DNA from: an uncultured Prolixibacteraceae bacterium
GTDB taxonomy: Bacteria > Bacteroidota > Bacteroidia > Bacteroidales > Prolixibacteraceae
NCBI GenBank assembly: GCA_913063265.1
Contig: CAJXZG010000012.1
Span: forward strand, 23,557-87,556
Direction of reading: 5' to 3'
DNA length: 64,000 nucleotides
Shown: in pieces, positions 8,194-17,444 of the stretch
Layout: each line of letters begins with the position of its first letter
Numbering within the stretch: position 1 is the stretch's first letter
Position numbers and translations under genes: made by a program
The notes under the pieces: generated by a model
Seen by the model: the letters and a program-made list of their open reading frames with translations, nothing else
Told to the model about the DNA's origin: nothing
The model's database searches: none

Positions 8194-10218
8194 ATGAATC
8201 TTAATAATCCTAACCCCAATTACAGAAATTTACAGGACGAGGAAATAGGCCAATTAGTTTATCAGGGATGTTCTTCTACAGACTGGAGTCTCGTAAAAGT
8301 TTCACAAGATTTTATCCCGGATAATATTGAAAACTGCAAATTTACCGGACATATTTTGCTTAACAGTTTTACGGGTACCGTTAATTTGGTTGGAGGAATT
8401 GCTTTTAATACGGGTATTTATAATGCATGGCTACATAATTGTGAAGTAGGCAAAAATGTGTTAATACATAATGTACGAAGTTATATTGCCAATTATAAAA
8501 TTGAGGATGATGTTGTAATACATAATGTAACAACCATTGCAATTGATGGAGAAAGTACTTTTGGAAACGGAGTTTTAGTAGAAGCAATAAATGAAGGAGG
8601 TGGCCGTGAAATTCCTATTTACGACTATTTGTCGGCCCATGTTGCATATATAATGTCTTTATATCGTCACAAACCCAAGCTGGTGTCAACTTTAAAAAAT
8701 ATGGTATCAAACTATGCCGATGTAGTAAAAAGTAATCAGGGGGTTGTAGGCACAGGATCAAAAATTTTGAATTGTAATACTGTACTAAACGTTAAAATTG
8801 GTCCAAACACAACAATTGACGGTGCAAAAAAACTAAAGAATGGCAGTGTGAACAGTAATTTTGAAGCAGCTGTAAAAATTGGTGAAGGAGTGATCATGGA
8901 AGATTTTATTATCAGTTCGGGAACAAAAATTACAGATTCTACTTTGGTATCCAAGTGTTTTATAGGCCAGGGTTGTGTACTTGATAAACATTATTCTGCT
9001 GAAAATTCTCTGTTCTTTGCCAATTGTCAGGGTTTTCACGGCGAGGCATGTTCAATTTTTGCAGGCCCGTATACCGTTACCCATCATAAATCAACTTTGC
9101 TGATTGCAGGTATGTTTTCGTTTCTGAATGCAGGCAGTGGATCTAACCAAAGTAACCACATGTATAAGCTGGGCCCGATTCATCAGGGGATTATGGAAAG
9201 AGGTGGAAAAACAACCAGTGACTCATACTTGTTATGGCCATCAAGAATAGGTGCATTTACACTGGTAATGGGGCGGCATTATAAACATTGCGATACAACT
9301 GATTTTCCATTTTCATATTTAATCGAAAGTCAGGATGAAAGTATACTTGTACCGGCTATAAATTTAAAAAGTATTGGCACAATTCGTGATACACAAAAGT
9401 GGCCGAGACGCGATATCAGAACAGATTCTAATTTGCTTGATTTTATCAATTTTAATTTACTGAGTCCATACACAGTTCATAAAATGATTAACGGACGAAA
9501 GAAATTATTGGCCATTCAGGAATCATCGGGAGTGGATGCCAGAAGTTACAGCTACGATAAAATGAAAATCGAAAGCCGCGCGTTGAGCCGGGGTATTGAA
9601 TTATATGAAATGGCCATTTGGAAATTCCTTGGAAATTCAATAATTACCCGACTTCAAAACGGCAAATTCAAAACCGACACCGATATACAAAAGGCTCTAC
9701 TTCCTGACACCCCGCTGGGGAAAGGTCACTGGGTAGATCTTTCAGGCCTGATTTGTCCTTACGAGGCCTTGGAGAATCTGCTTAAATCGATTGAAAAAGA
9801 GGAATACACATCCCTGGAAGAAGTAAATTCGGCTCTTGCAATTCTGCATAAAAACTATTACAACTACGAGTGGACATGGGCCGTGGATGCAATTAAGGAT
9901 TTTTACGGAAAAGACATTAAAGATTTTACATCGAAAGATGTAATTAAAATTGTCAATAACTGGAAAAAAAGTGTTTTGGGAATTGACAGGTTTTTATATC
10001 AGGATGCTAAAAAAGAATTCTCGATGAGTAAGATGATTGGATTTGGTGTTGATGGAACAAACGGAGCTCGGGAAGAAGATTTTGCCCAGGTACGTGGTGA
10101 ATTTGAAAGTAATACAACGGTAGTAGCGATTTGCGAACATATGGATAAAAAAGAAAAACTTGGGAATAAAATAATCGAAATGATGAAACTTGTGCAGCAA
10201 GCGGTTGAAGTAAGCTAA
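8194..10218 (+). CDS. DUF4954 family protein with left-handed beta-helix
   Basis: This 674-residue cytoplasmic protein matches the Bacteroidota DUF4954 family in its start (NPNYRNLQDEEIGQLVYQG) and length. The first half shows irregular hexapeptide repeats typical of left-handed beta-helix (LpxA/GlmU-like) proteins, for example VGKNVLIHNV, IEDDVVIHNV, FGNGVLVEAI and IGPNTTIDGA. The second half is alpha-rich. Related folds are acyl- or acetyltransferases or nucleotidyl-sugar enzymes, but no activity is established here. It lies 53 bp upstream of glmS in the same direction, suggesting a role in amino-sugar or envelope-precursor metabolism. Confidence 0.85.
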   Translation: MNLNNPNPNYRNLQDEEIGQLVYQGCSSTDWSLVKVSQDFIPDNIENCKFTGHILLNSFTGTVNLVGGIAFNTGIYNAWLHNCEVGKNVLIHNVRSYIANYKIEDDVVIHNVTTIAIDGESTFGNGVLVEAINEGGGREIPIYDYLSAHVAYIMSLYRHKPKLVSTLKNMVSNYADVVKSNQGVVGTGSKILNCNTVLNVKIGPNTTIDGAKKLKNGSVNSNFEAAVKIGEGVIMEDFIISSGTKITDSTLVSKCFIGQGCVLDKHYSAENSLFFANCQGFHGEACSIFAGPYTVTHHKSTLLIAGMFSFLNAGSGSNQSNHMYKLGPIHQGIMERGGKTTSDSYLLWPSRIGAFTLVMGRHYKHCDTTDFPFSYLIESQDESILVPAINLKSIGTIRDTQKWPRRDIRTDSNLLDFINFNLLSPYTVHKMINGRKKLLAIQESSGVDARSYSYDKMKIESRALSRGIELYEMAIWKFLGNSIITRLQNGKFKTDTDIQKALLPDTPLGKGHWVDLSGLICPYEALENLLKSIEKEEYTSLEEVNSALAILHKNYYNYEWTWAVDAIKDFYGKDIKDFTSKDVIKIVNNWKKSVLGIDRFLYQDAKKEFSMSKMIGFGVDGTNGAREEDFAQVRGEFESNTTVVAICEHMDKKEKLGNKIIEMMKLVQQAVEVS

Positions 10219-10271
10219 GTTTCTAATTCGTTAATAGTTTAAAGAATTTTAACTTTATCAAACTCATAAGT

Positions 10272-12110
10272 ATGTGTGGAATAGTAGGATACATCGGAAA
10301 AAAGGAAGCATTTCCAATTATAATAAAAGGTTTAAAATGGCTCGAATATCGTGGATACGATTCAGCGGGTGTTGCCTTATTGAATGGAAGTTTAGAAGTT
10401 TATAAAAAGAAAGGAAAGGTAATTGACCTCGAAGAATTTGCTTCTGAAAAAAACAATGGAGGTTCATTGGGAATAGGTCATACTCGCTGGGCCACACACG
10501 GCGAACCAAACGATGAAAATGCTCATCCACATGTTTCCATGGAAGGAATGTTTACCCTTGTACACAATGGAATTATCGAAAATTATGCAGAATTAAAGGA
10601 GGATTTGATTAAACATGGCTACCGCTTTAACAGTGAAACAGATACGGAAGTGCTGGCCAACCTAGTTGAATATTTTTATAAACAAAGTTCTGAGATAAAT
10701 TCTGAAACAGCAGTCCAGCTTGCATTATCTAAAGTAGTTGGTGCTTATGGAATTGCAGTTTTATGCAGCGAGGAAAAAGACAAAATGGTTGTAGCCAGAA
10801 AGGGAAGTCCGCTGGTTGTTGGTTTAGGAAATAAAGAATATTTTGTAGCAAGCGATGCTGCCCCAATTGCAGAATTTACAAGTCAGGTGGTTTATTTAAA
10901 CGATGAGGATATTGCCGTAATCACAAGGAATAGCTTTACTTTAAAGAATGTTCAAAACACACCGGTTTCTTTAAAAATAAGTAACCTCGATTTGGAAATT
11001 GGTGAGCTGGATAAAGGAGAATATGAGCATTTTATGCTTAAGGAAATCTATGAACAGCCCAAAACTATCGAAGAAACATTTAGGGGTAGATTACGTCACG
11101 ACCAGTCGGAAATAGTATTGGGTGGATTAATTAACATATTCCCTAAAATTGAAAAAGCTGAACGGATAATTATTATAGGATGCGGTACATCCTGGCATGC
11201 GGCTTTGATTGGTGAATATATGCTGGAAGAATATGCACAAATTCCCGTAGAGGTTGAATATGCATCGGAGTTTAGATATCGCAAACCTGTACTCGGTGAA
11301 AATGATGTGGTTATATTGATTAGTCAAAGCGGGGAGACTGCAGATACATTGGCTGCTCTTGAGCTTGCAAAATCAAAAGGAGCCACAGTTCTTGGAATTT
11401 GTAATGTTGTGGGATCGACACTAGCCAGGGAAACTGATGCCGGTGTTTATACACACGCTGGTATTGAAATAGGAGTTGCATCTACCAAAGCCTTTACCGC
11501 GCAGGTAACAGTGCTTACCATGTTTGCCCTAAAAATGGCAAAGGCGAGAAAGAAAATCGATACAGAAGAATACCAAATGTTGGTAAAAGAACTTTCAGAA
11601 ATTCCTGAAAAAGGGAGATTGATTTTGGAAAACAACGAAAATATTAAAACCATTGCGGAGAAGTATAAAGATGCAATAAATGCACTTTATCTGGGACGGG
11701 GATATTTGTTTCCTGTTGCTTTGGAAGGAGCCTTAAAATTAAAAGAAATCTCATACATACATGCAGAAGGTTATGCGGCCGGAGAAATGAAACACGGGCC
11801 TATTGCATTGGTCGATGATAATTTGCCGGTTGTGGTTGTGGCACCAAAAGATGATTATTACGAAAAAATTGTAAGTAATATTCAGGAGGTAAAGGCGCGA
11901 AAAGGAAATGTAATTGCGATTGTAACTGAAGGTGATGTGGTGTTAAAAGAGATGGCCAACGATATCATTGAAATTCCGGATTCCCATCCTGCTGTTGCAC
12001 CCCTTTTATCTGTTATACCATTACAAATGTTGGCATATCATATCGCTTTAATGCGGGGTTGTAACGTTGATCAACCCAGAAATTTAGCAAAGTCTGTAAC
12101 GGTGGAGTAG
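10272..12110 (+). CDS. glmS: Glutamine--fructose-6-phosphate aminotransferase (isomerizing)
   Basis: GlmS makes glucosamine-6-phosphate from fructose-6-phosphate and glutamine, the first step toward UDP-GlcNAc for peptidoglycan and LPS. The 612-residue protein begins MCGIVGYIG, with the Cys2 nucleophile of the class II glutaminase domain (about residues 2-220; GHTRWATHGEP motif). Two SIS sugar-isomerase domains follow (about 290-430 and 460-600; IGCGTSWHAALIGEY and LISQSGETADT). The C-terminus RNLAKSVTVE is the standard GlmS tail. No glmS ribozyme is evident in the 53-bp upstream gap. It is probably cotranscribed with the DUF4954 gene. Confidence 0.97.
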   Translation: MCGIVGYIGKKEAFPIIIKGLKWLEYRGYDSAGVALLNGSLEVYKKKGKVIDLEEFASEKNNGGSLGIGHTRWATHGEPNDENAHPHVSMEGMFTLVHNGIIENYAELKEDLIKHGYRFNSETDTEVLANLVEYFYKQSSEINSETAVQLALSKVVGAYGIAVLCSEEKDKMVVARKGSPLVVGLGNKEYFVASDAAPIAEFTSQVVYLNDEDIAVITRNSFTLKNVQNTPVSLKISNLDLEIGELDKGEYEHFMLKEIYEQPKTIEETFRGRLRHDQSEIVLGGLINIFPKIEKAERIIIIGCGTSWHAALIGEYMLEEYAQIPVEVEYASEFRYRKPVLGENDVVILISQSGETADTLAALELAKSKGATVLGICNVVGSTLARETDAGVYTHAGIEIGVASTKAFTAQVTVLTMFALKMAKARKKIDTEEYQMLVKELSEIPEKGRLILENNENIKTIAEKYKDAINALYLGRGYLFPVALEGALKLKEISYIHAEGYAAGEMKHGPIALVDDNLPVVVVAPKDDYYEKIVSNIQEVKARKGNVIAIVTEGDVVLKEMANDIIEIPDSHPAVAPLLSVIPLQMLAYHIALMRGCNVDQPRNLAKSVTVE

Positions 12111-12205
12111 AGCTTATTTATGCTTTAATATTTTGTTGTTCCGTTGGGCAAAAAAAGTACATTTTTTTTTATTGTTTTTAAGCAAATTGCGTATAAGTAA
12201 ATAAT

Positions 12206-12760
12206 GTGGGCAAATTGTCTGTATTTTATTACTATACCATGAAAGCTTTAAGCAAAAAGAGAGTACGTATTCTGTCGTGTTTCTTCTGTGTATTTGTTGC
12301 TGCGATGATAGTATCGTTTACGCTGGGTCGGGAGTGGTATAGTGATAAGAGTCAAAGTCTGTTTTCTTTTGCATTAATCCATTTTTCAGGATATCTGTTT
12401 TTTTTGCTTATGCCGGTTGAAGTGGCATTTGTATATTACCTGCCGTTTTTTAAAGAGTTTGAACTTATTGCCGTTGCGCTGCTAACTGCTTTCTCAGCGC
12501 AGTTAATCGATTATTTAATAGGTTTTTCTGTTAGTTCAACTGTCATCAACAATATAATTAGTGAAAGAAGAATAATTAAAGCAGAGAAGTATATTTTCAA
12601 ATATGGCAACCTTACCATACTTATTTTTAACCTTTTCCCCCTTTCTTCATCTGTTATTGCCCTTGCCGCCGGGATGATAAAGTACAGTTTTAGGGACTTT
12701 GTTTTTTACAGTTCATTTGGATTGATAATTAAATATGTAGTGCTTAGTCTTGTTTTCTGA
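12206..12760 (+). CDS. DedA/VTT-like small membrane protein
   Basis: The frame can open at GTG 12206 (184 residues) or ATG 12239 (173 residues, MKALSKKRVRILSCFF); the ATG is likely the true start because it precedes the basic N-terminus and first membrane helix. About five hydrophobic segments follow. The C-terminal part (YIFKYGNLTILIFNLFPLSSSVIALAAGMIKYSFRDF) resembles the re-entrant VTT core of DedA/SNARE-associated proteins, which act as lipid scramblases or carriers. It is shorter and more diverged than canonical DedA, so function is tentative. It stands alone between glmS and fabD. Confidence 0.65.
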   Translation: MGKLSVFYYYTMKALSKKRVRILSCFFCVFVAAMIVSFTLGREWYSDKSQSLFSFALIHFSGYLFFLLMPVEVAFVYYLPFFKEFELIAVALLTAFSAQLIDYLIGFSVSSTVINNIISERRIIKAEKYIFKYGNLTILIFNLFPLSSSVIALAAGMIKYSFRDFVFYSSFGLIIKYVVLSLVF

Positions 12761-12788
12761 ATAGTGGGGAAAACTATCTCGATTTTTG

Positions 12789-12844
12789 ATTCTGGATGCT
12801 GGATATTAGATTCTGGATGTTGGATACTAGATTCTGGATGCTTG
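12789..12844. repeat. 21-bp imperfect tandem repeat in intergenic DNA (GGATG words)
   Basis: Two 21-bp units (12789-12809 and 12810-12830) differ at two positions. A partial third unit starts at 12831. Each unit is built from the words ATTCTGGATG and TGGATA. It lies 29 bp after the stop of the DedA-like gene and upstream of the fabD promoter. No reading frame. Confidence 0.9.
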
Positions 12845-12921
12845 TAATTGATACAGGATACTCATTACTAAATACACATAATTCCAAATAAATTAATGGT
12901 ATTGTTACGTGTTATCCGAAA

Positions 12922-12953
12922 TTTACACTGTCGAAATAAAAAGTATATCTTTG
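12922..12953 (+). promoter_or_regulatory. Promoter of fabD
   Basis: TTTA (12922-12925), a 20-bp spacer and a perfect -7 box TATCTTTG (12946-12953). The start site would be near 12959, about 23 nt before the ATG. Confidence 0.7.
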
Positions 12954-12981
12954 CACCCTTAAATTTTTTAAAACAAAAATT

Positions 12982-13869
12982 ATGAAGGCGTATGTTTTTC
13001 CCGGTCAGGGAGCACAGTACCCGGGAATGGGAAAAGATTTATATGAAAATTCAGCAGAAGCAAAAGCATTGTTTGATAAAGCAAACGAAATTTTAGGATT
13101 TGATATTACTAAAATAATGTTTGAAGGAACTGTAGATGATCTAAAGGAAACCAAAGTTACTCAACCTGCGATTTTTCTTCATTCAGTTTTGTTGGCCAAA
13201 ACAATTAAAGACTTTCAACCGGATATGGTTGCGGGGCACTCACTTGGTGAGTTTTCTGCTTTGGTTGCAAACGGAACTTTAACTTTTGAGGATGGACTTA
13301 GTCTTGTCTCCAACCGCGCACAGGCAATGCAAAAAGCCTGCGAACTGGAACCTTCTACTATGGCGGCAATTGTTGGTTTGGAAGATGCAGTTGTTGAGGA
13401 AGTTTGTGCTTCAATAGATGATGTTGTTGTACCGGCTAATTATAATTGTCCGGGGCAGTTAGTAATTTCAGGTTCTTTTGCGGGAATAGACAAAGCTTGT
13501 GAAATGCTTACTGAGAGAGGAGCAAAACGGGCGATTAAACTGGTTGTAGGTGGTGCTTTTCATTCTCCTCTGATGGAGCCGGCAAGAGAAGAATTGGCTG
13601 CGGCAATCGAATCCACTCAATTTAGTAAACCCATTTGTCCGGTTTATCAGAATGTAAATGCCAAAGCAACATCAGATCCTGAAGTAATCAAACAAAACCT
13701 GATTGCTCAGTTGACTGCTCCTGTGAAATGGACTCAGACTGTAGAAAACATGATTGCCGGAGGAGCCAAATTGTTTACTGAAATAGGTCCGGGTAAAGTA
13801 TTACAGGGACTGGTTAAAAAAGTTGACAGAAGTATGGAAACGGCAGGAGTCAATAGTTTTGAAGGATAG
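12982..13869 (+). CDS. fabD: Malonyl-CoA:ACP transacylase
   Basis: FabD loads malonyl groups from CoA onto acyl carrier protein for fatty-acid synthesis. The 295-residue protein shows the starting motif FPGQGAQ, the nucleophile elbow GHSLGE with Ser87, the substrate-binding Arg112 in SNRAQAM, and the catalytic His194 in GAFHSPLM. Length is standard. It has its own good promoter and is flanked by repeat-bearing gaps on both sides, so it is probably monocistronic; other fab genes are not in this window. Confidence 0.96.
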   Translation: MKAYVFPGQGAQYPGMGKDLYENSAEAKALFDKANEILGFDITKIMFEGTVDDLKETKVTQPAIFLHSVLLAKTIKDFQPDMVAGHSLGEFSALVANGTLTFEDGLSLVSNRAQAMQKACELEPSTMAAIVGLEDAVVEEVCASIDDVVVPANYNCPGQLVISGSFAGIDKACEMLTERGAKRAIKLVVGGAFHSPLMEPAREELAAAIESTQFSKPICPVYQNVNAKATSDPEVIKQNLIAQLTAPVKWTQTVENMIAGGAKLFTEIGPGKVLQGLVKKVDRSMETAGVNSFEG

Positions 13870-13942
13870 AAAAAATTCTTTTTAATGATTGGAAAAAAGT
13901 AGAATTTAAAACAACTTGTTTTTAACAAATGTGTTTTATTAC

Positions 13943-14009
13943 GAAGTCCGGAGACCGAAGTTTTAAGAGATTGTTTCTTTTCTTCCGTTTTCGGACTTCT
14001 GTCTTCGGT
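13943..14009. repeat. Dispersed GAAGTCCG/ACCGAAG word repeats in opposite orientation
   Basis: The words GAAGTCCG (13943) and ACCGAAG (13954) reappear as their complements CGGACTTC (13992) and CTTCGGT (14003). The order is permuted rather than a simple hairpin. It sits between the convergent ends of fabD and the sigma54 regulator gene. Related words occur at 49354-49373 and 57735-57761. Confidence 0.75.
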
Positions 14010-14076
14010 ACAATCCTATTCTGTTTTGAATTATAATCCAAATTTGAAATAATCGGTGTAATGAGGATTATTTACA

Positions 14077-15432
14077 CTAATTCTTATTTTGTAGCATTCG
14101 ATAAATTGTGGATTTGCCAATTCCGAGTTTTGAAGCTACCAATCGCACATTCTGATTGTATTTGTTCAGGAAATGGTGTATAATCTCATTGGTATATTCA
14201 TCCATAGTTTTTTCCGTGGCCAGCAGGTTTTGAACATTATTGTCAATATTCATATTTAAATGGTTGGCTTTAATGACGTTCCTGTTCGACAATACACAAG
14301 CCAGTTCCATAACCGCTTTTAACTCCCTGATATTTCCCGGGAAATGGTAGGTAAGCAACATTTTTTTTGCTTCCTCTGTAATTTCTTTTCTTTCCATTTC
14401 ATTTTCCCTGCAGAACTCATCGACAAAATGTTTTGCAAGCAGAATAATATCATTACCACGTTCTCGTAACGGAGGCAATTCAATAGGTAAACCCAGCAGT
14501 CTGTAGTATAAATCTTTTCTGAATTTTCCTTCGGAAATCAGGGTGCCAAGGTTTTTGTGTGTTGCTGTGATAATTCTTACATCCAGTGGAATTATATCTG
14601 TTCCACCCAATCTTGTTAATTCCCGTTCCTGTAATACCCTTAAAAGCTTGGCTTGAAGGTTAAGTTCAAGATCTGCAATTTCATCTAAAAATAATGTACC
14701 TCCGTTTGCCAGTTCAAACTTTCCGATTTTTTTTGCATCAGCTCCGGTAAAAGCTCCTTTTTCGTGGCCGAATAGTTCGCTTTCTATCAGCGTGTCAGGA
14801 ATTGCAGAAACATTTACTGCAACAAATGGTTTGTTTTTTCGCTTGGAGTTATAATGGATTCCTTTGGCAACCAGTTCTTTTCCAGTACCTGTTGCACCGG
14901 AAATGGAAACCGAAATTTGAGTTTGTACAGCTTTATCCATCAAATCAAAAATATGATCGATTTCCCGGCTGTTCCCTTTTATTAAGTTTCTGAAATTGTA
15001 TTTCTCCTTTACCGCATCCTTTAATATGATGTTTTCACTTTTTAACTGATCTTTTTCGCGAATATTCTTAATAATATTACTAAGTTTTTCACGGGTGTCC
15101 GGTGCTTTCATAATGTAATCGTAGGCACCATTTTTCATCAAATCAATAGAGGTATTTATGTTTTCCTGAGCCGAGATTATTATAACATTTGTTCCCGGCA
15201 TTCTTTTTTGAATTTTTTGCAAAACATCGTAACCCGTCATGTCGGGCAAGGTATAATCCAGGGTAACAACATCAGGTTTTTCATCCAGACTGGCGATAAA
15301 ATCCCGGCCATTATGAAAAACTTTCACATTAAAACCATCATCAACCAATTGTTTTTTTAAAATTTGGGCATAGAGGGTATTGTCTTCAACAACAAAAATT
15401 TTATACTGTGTACTTAATTTGGGTCTGGCCAT
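14077..15432 (-). CDS. NtrC-type sigma54-dependent response regulator
   Basis: The 451-residue protein has a receiver domain (about 10-125) with acidic pocket ED16-17, phospho-acceptor Asp59 in TLDYTLP, and a late Lys in MKAPD. An AAA+ domain (about 150-380) has Walker A GATGTGKE, the sigma54-contacting GAFTGA loop, Walker B GGTLFLDEIADL and an arginine-finger region. A C-terminal Fis-type helix-turn-helix reads RLVASKLGIGKSTIYRML. It should activate sigma54 promoters when phosphorylated. No histidine kinase is adjacent, so the partner and signal are unknown. Confidence 0.95.
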   Translation of the reverse strand: MARPKLSTQYKIFVVEDNTLYAQILKKQLVDDGFNVKVFHNGRDFIASLDEKPDVVTLDYTLPDMTGYDVLQKIQKRMPGTNVIIISAQENINTSIDLMKNGAYDYIMKAPDTREKLSNIIKNIREKDQLKSENIILKDAVKEKYNFRNLIKGNSREIDHIFDLMDKAVQTQISVSISGATGTGKELVAKGIHYNSKRKNKPFVAVNVSAIPDTLIESELFGHEKGAFTGADAKKIGKFELANGGTLFLDEIADLELNLQAKLLRVLQERELTRLGGTDIIPLDVRIITATHKNLGTLISEGKFRKDLYYRLLGLPIELPPLRERGNDIILLAKHFVDEFCRENEMERKEITEEAKKMLLTYHFPGNIRELKAVMELACVLSNRNVIKANHLNMNIDNNVQNLLATEKTMDEYTNEIIHHFLNKYNQNVRLVASKLGIGKSTIYRMLQNKN

Positions 15433-15462
15433 TCGTTAAATTTTTATTTTGATGCTACTAAG

Positions 15463-16542
15463 TTAAAATTTATATGCTGCTTTTTGCAAATCTTTTAATG
15501 ATTTAAAAGGATTTTCAGGATTTAGATACTTTGCAAGGTGTAAATGTATCTTTAATCTGACCTCTTTCCCAATTTTTGTATCCATCCTGTCGAATGAATG
15601 ACCACCGGGTACTGCTTCAAATATTTCATATTCAAATGGTTTTCCTTCAGCTTTTAGCGATTTAATCAGATGCTCAACTTCCAGGACGTTAACGTCATCG
15701 TCATTTGTATTTGTATGAATCAATAGAGGGGTACCTTCAAACTTGTGAGTATTCCACGCCGGAGAACGACGCCTGTATTCCTGAACATTATCATTTGCGC
15801 TTTTCCCTATGTGGTATTCTGCTTCATATAAATCGCGGTAACTTTGGGTATGATAGCCCATGCGTGCAATTAAATCACTCACAGGTACCCCGGCAAATGC
15901 AACCTGGTAGTCATTGGGATGGTCAAAAATGTTCATTAAGGTAATTAAGCCACCATGGCTCCATCCCAGGATTCCTACTCTGTTTTTATCTATAAAGTCA
16001 TAGTTTTCAAGCATAAAATTTCTACTGTAATATACATCTTCAGTTTCTAATCCTCCATAATCAATTTTTTCGTAATGGCCTTTTCCATAACCCGTACTTC
16101 CCCGGTATTCAGCAGCAACAATAATATAACCCTGACTCACCAATTCGCGAACAATATGAGCATAGTAGGTATTAAAATCGGAATGCACACCTCCGTGTGG
16201 TAAAACAATAAGCGGATATTTTTTACCGGTATCAATATTTTTTGGGATAAAGGTATAAGTCCAAAACTTAACAGGATTTCCGGCACCTTTGGCTGTAGGA
16301 TTTTTTTCTTTCCATTTTGGCGGACCGTAAATATAAAGCTTGTCGACATGCGCAATATCACCAACCTTATGATACCATAAAATGTCATCTATTTTCTTCT
16401 CAAGAACATCAATTTTATGATTAAGTCCTTGATTGTAACTCTTTAAACTTTCAAGTTCATCCGCAACGTTTTCGAAGGATTGTGCATAAATAGTGCCTGC
16501 AATAAAAATCAGGAATGATAGAATAGCTAACAGTTTATTCAT
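15463..16542 (-). CDS. Secreted S9-family (prolyl oligopeptidase-like) alpha/beta-hydrolase
   Basis: A signal peptide (MNKLLAILSFLIFIAGTIYAQ) is followed by a short coiled segment and an alpha/beta-hydrolase core. Visible catalytic elements are the oxyanion-region PHGG (115-118), the nucleophile Ser195 in GWSHGG, an Asp at 281-283 in NTNDDD, and His315 in GGHSFD. At 359 residues it lacks the N-terminal beta-propeller of full-length dipeptidyl peptidases, so it is a propeller-less S9C-type peptidase or an esterase. It lies 30 bp downstream of its neighbour's start, in the same direction as the sigma54 regulator gene; linkage to it is only positional. Confidence 0.82.
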   Translation of the reverse strand: MNKLLAILSFLIFIAGTIYAQSFENVADELESLKSYNQGLNHKIDVLEKKIDDILWYHKVGDIAHVDKLYIYGPPKWKEKNPTAKGAGNPVKFWTYTFIPKNIDTGKKYPLIVLPHGGVHSDFNTYYAHIVRELVSQGYIIVAAEYRGSTGYGKGHYEKIDYGGLETEDVYYSRNFMLENYDFIDKNRVGILGWSHGGLITLMNIFDHPNDYQVAFAGVPVSDLIARMGYHTQSYRDLYEAEYHIGKSANDNVQEYRRRSPAWNTHKFEGTPLLIHTNTNDDDVNVLEVEHLIKSLKAEGKPFEYEIFEAVPGGHSFDRMDTKIGKEVRLKIHLHLAKYLNPENPFKSLKDLQKAAYKF

Positions 16543-16638
16543 GGTTTGTTTTTAGATTTATTATCAGAAAACAATTTTTTTCTGAATAGGTTTAAAATCA
16601 ATTATTAACTTTATAAAAGTAAAAAAAATAGAAAATTA

Positions 16639-17382
16639 ATGAAGTACAAAGCATTTCATAAACTATCGTATGGATTATATATAATTGCCACCGGGTTTGA
16701 AGGTAAAAAATATGGTTATATCGGAAATACGGCATTTCAGATTACATCAGAACCTCCTCAGGTTGCAATAAGCAGTCACAAAAACAATTTTACTACAGAT
16801 AAAATTATTAAAAGCGGAAAATTCTCTATATCTGTTTTGCAAAAAGATGTTAATACTTCGTTAATTGGAGAATTTGGTTTTATGTCGGGGGCAGAATTTG
16901 ATAAATTCAGAAATGTGGAAACAACTACTTCTGTAACAGGAGCGCCAATTATTACTGATTCATCTGTTGCATGGTTCGATTGTAAAGTGATCAATTCTGT
17001 TGATGTTGGATCACACATTATGATTATTGGGGAAGTTTTGGACAGCGATGTAATTTCGGGAGAGGAACCGCTAACTTATGATTACTACCGGGAAAAGTAT
17101 AAAATGCTCGCTCCGAAAAATGCTCCTACTTATGTTGAAAAAGAAAAACTTGATTCTGAAATTGTTCCTGAAAAGGAAAAGAAACCTGAACCGGTTGAAA
17201 AAAAGCCAGGAAAAGATTCAAATGAAGGGGGAGGAGTACATACTTGCAGTATATGTGGATTTCAATACAACCAGGATGATGGCGATCCTTCAATGGGAAT
17301 TCCTCCGGGTACTCCTTTTGAAGATTTACCGGATGACTATAAGTGTCCGATTTGCAATGCCGGGAAAGACTATTTTAAATAG
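16639..17382 (+). CDS. Flavin reductase-rubredoxin fusion (high-molecular-weight rubredoxin-like)
   Basis: The 247-residue protein has an N-terminal flavin reductase domain (about 1-150; FMN-binding split-barrel, with NTAFQITSEPPQVAIS near the flavin site). A charged Lys/Glu/Pro linker (about 155-195) leads to a complete rubredoxin (about 197-247) with Cys203, Cys206, Cys236 and Cys239 coordinating one iron. Similar fusions act as NAD(P)H:rubredoxin reductases that feed electrons to flavodiiron proteins for O2 or NO removal; that role here is inference. It is cytoplasmic and ends at a strong shared terminator. Confidence 0.9.
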   Translation: MKYKAFHKLSYGLYIIATGFEGKKYGYIGNTAFQITSEPPQVAISSHKNNFTTDKIIKSGKFSISVLQKDVNTSLIGEFGFMSGAEFDKFRNVETTTSVTGAPIITDSSVAWFDCKVINSVDVGSHIMIIGEVLDSDVISGEEPLTYDYYREKYKMLAPKNAPTYVEKEKLDSEIVPEKEKKPEPVEKKPGKDSNEGGGVHTCSICGFQYNQDDGDPSMGIPPGTPFEDLPDDYKCPICNAGKDYFK

Positions 17383-17393
17383 ATGTTTAATAT

Positions 17394-17431
17394 AAGAAAA
17401 AGGTGAAAAATTAATTTTTCACCTTTTTCTT
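17394..17431. terminator. Perfect 38-bp palindromic bidirectional terminator
   Basis: A perfect inverted repeat centred between 17412 and 17413 has A and T runs on either side, so it can end both the rubredoxin fusion gene (+) and the convergent CDGSH gene (-). Confidence 0.92.
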
Positions 17432-17444
17432 ACCATTGCACGGA

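Noticed and set aside
10219..10271. glmS ribozyme in the leader of glmS
   Set aside because: The gap is only 53 bp, too short for the ribozyme, and no core sequence is seen.
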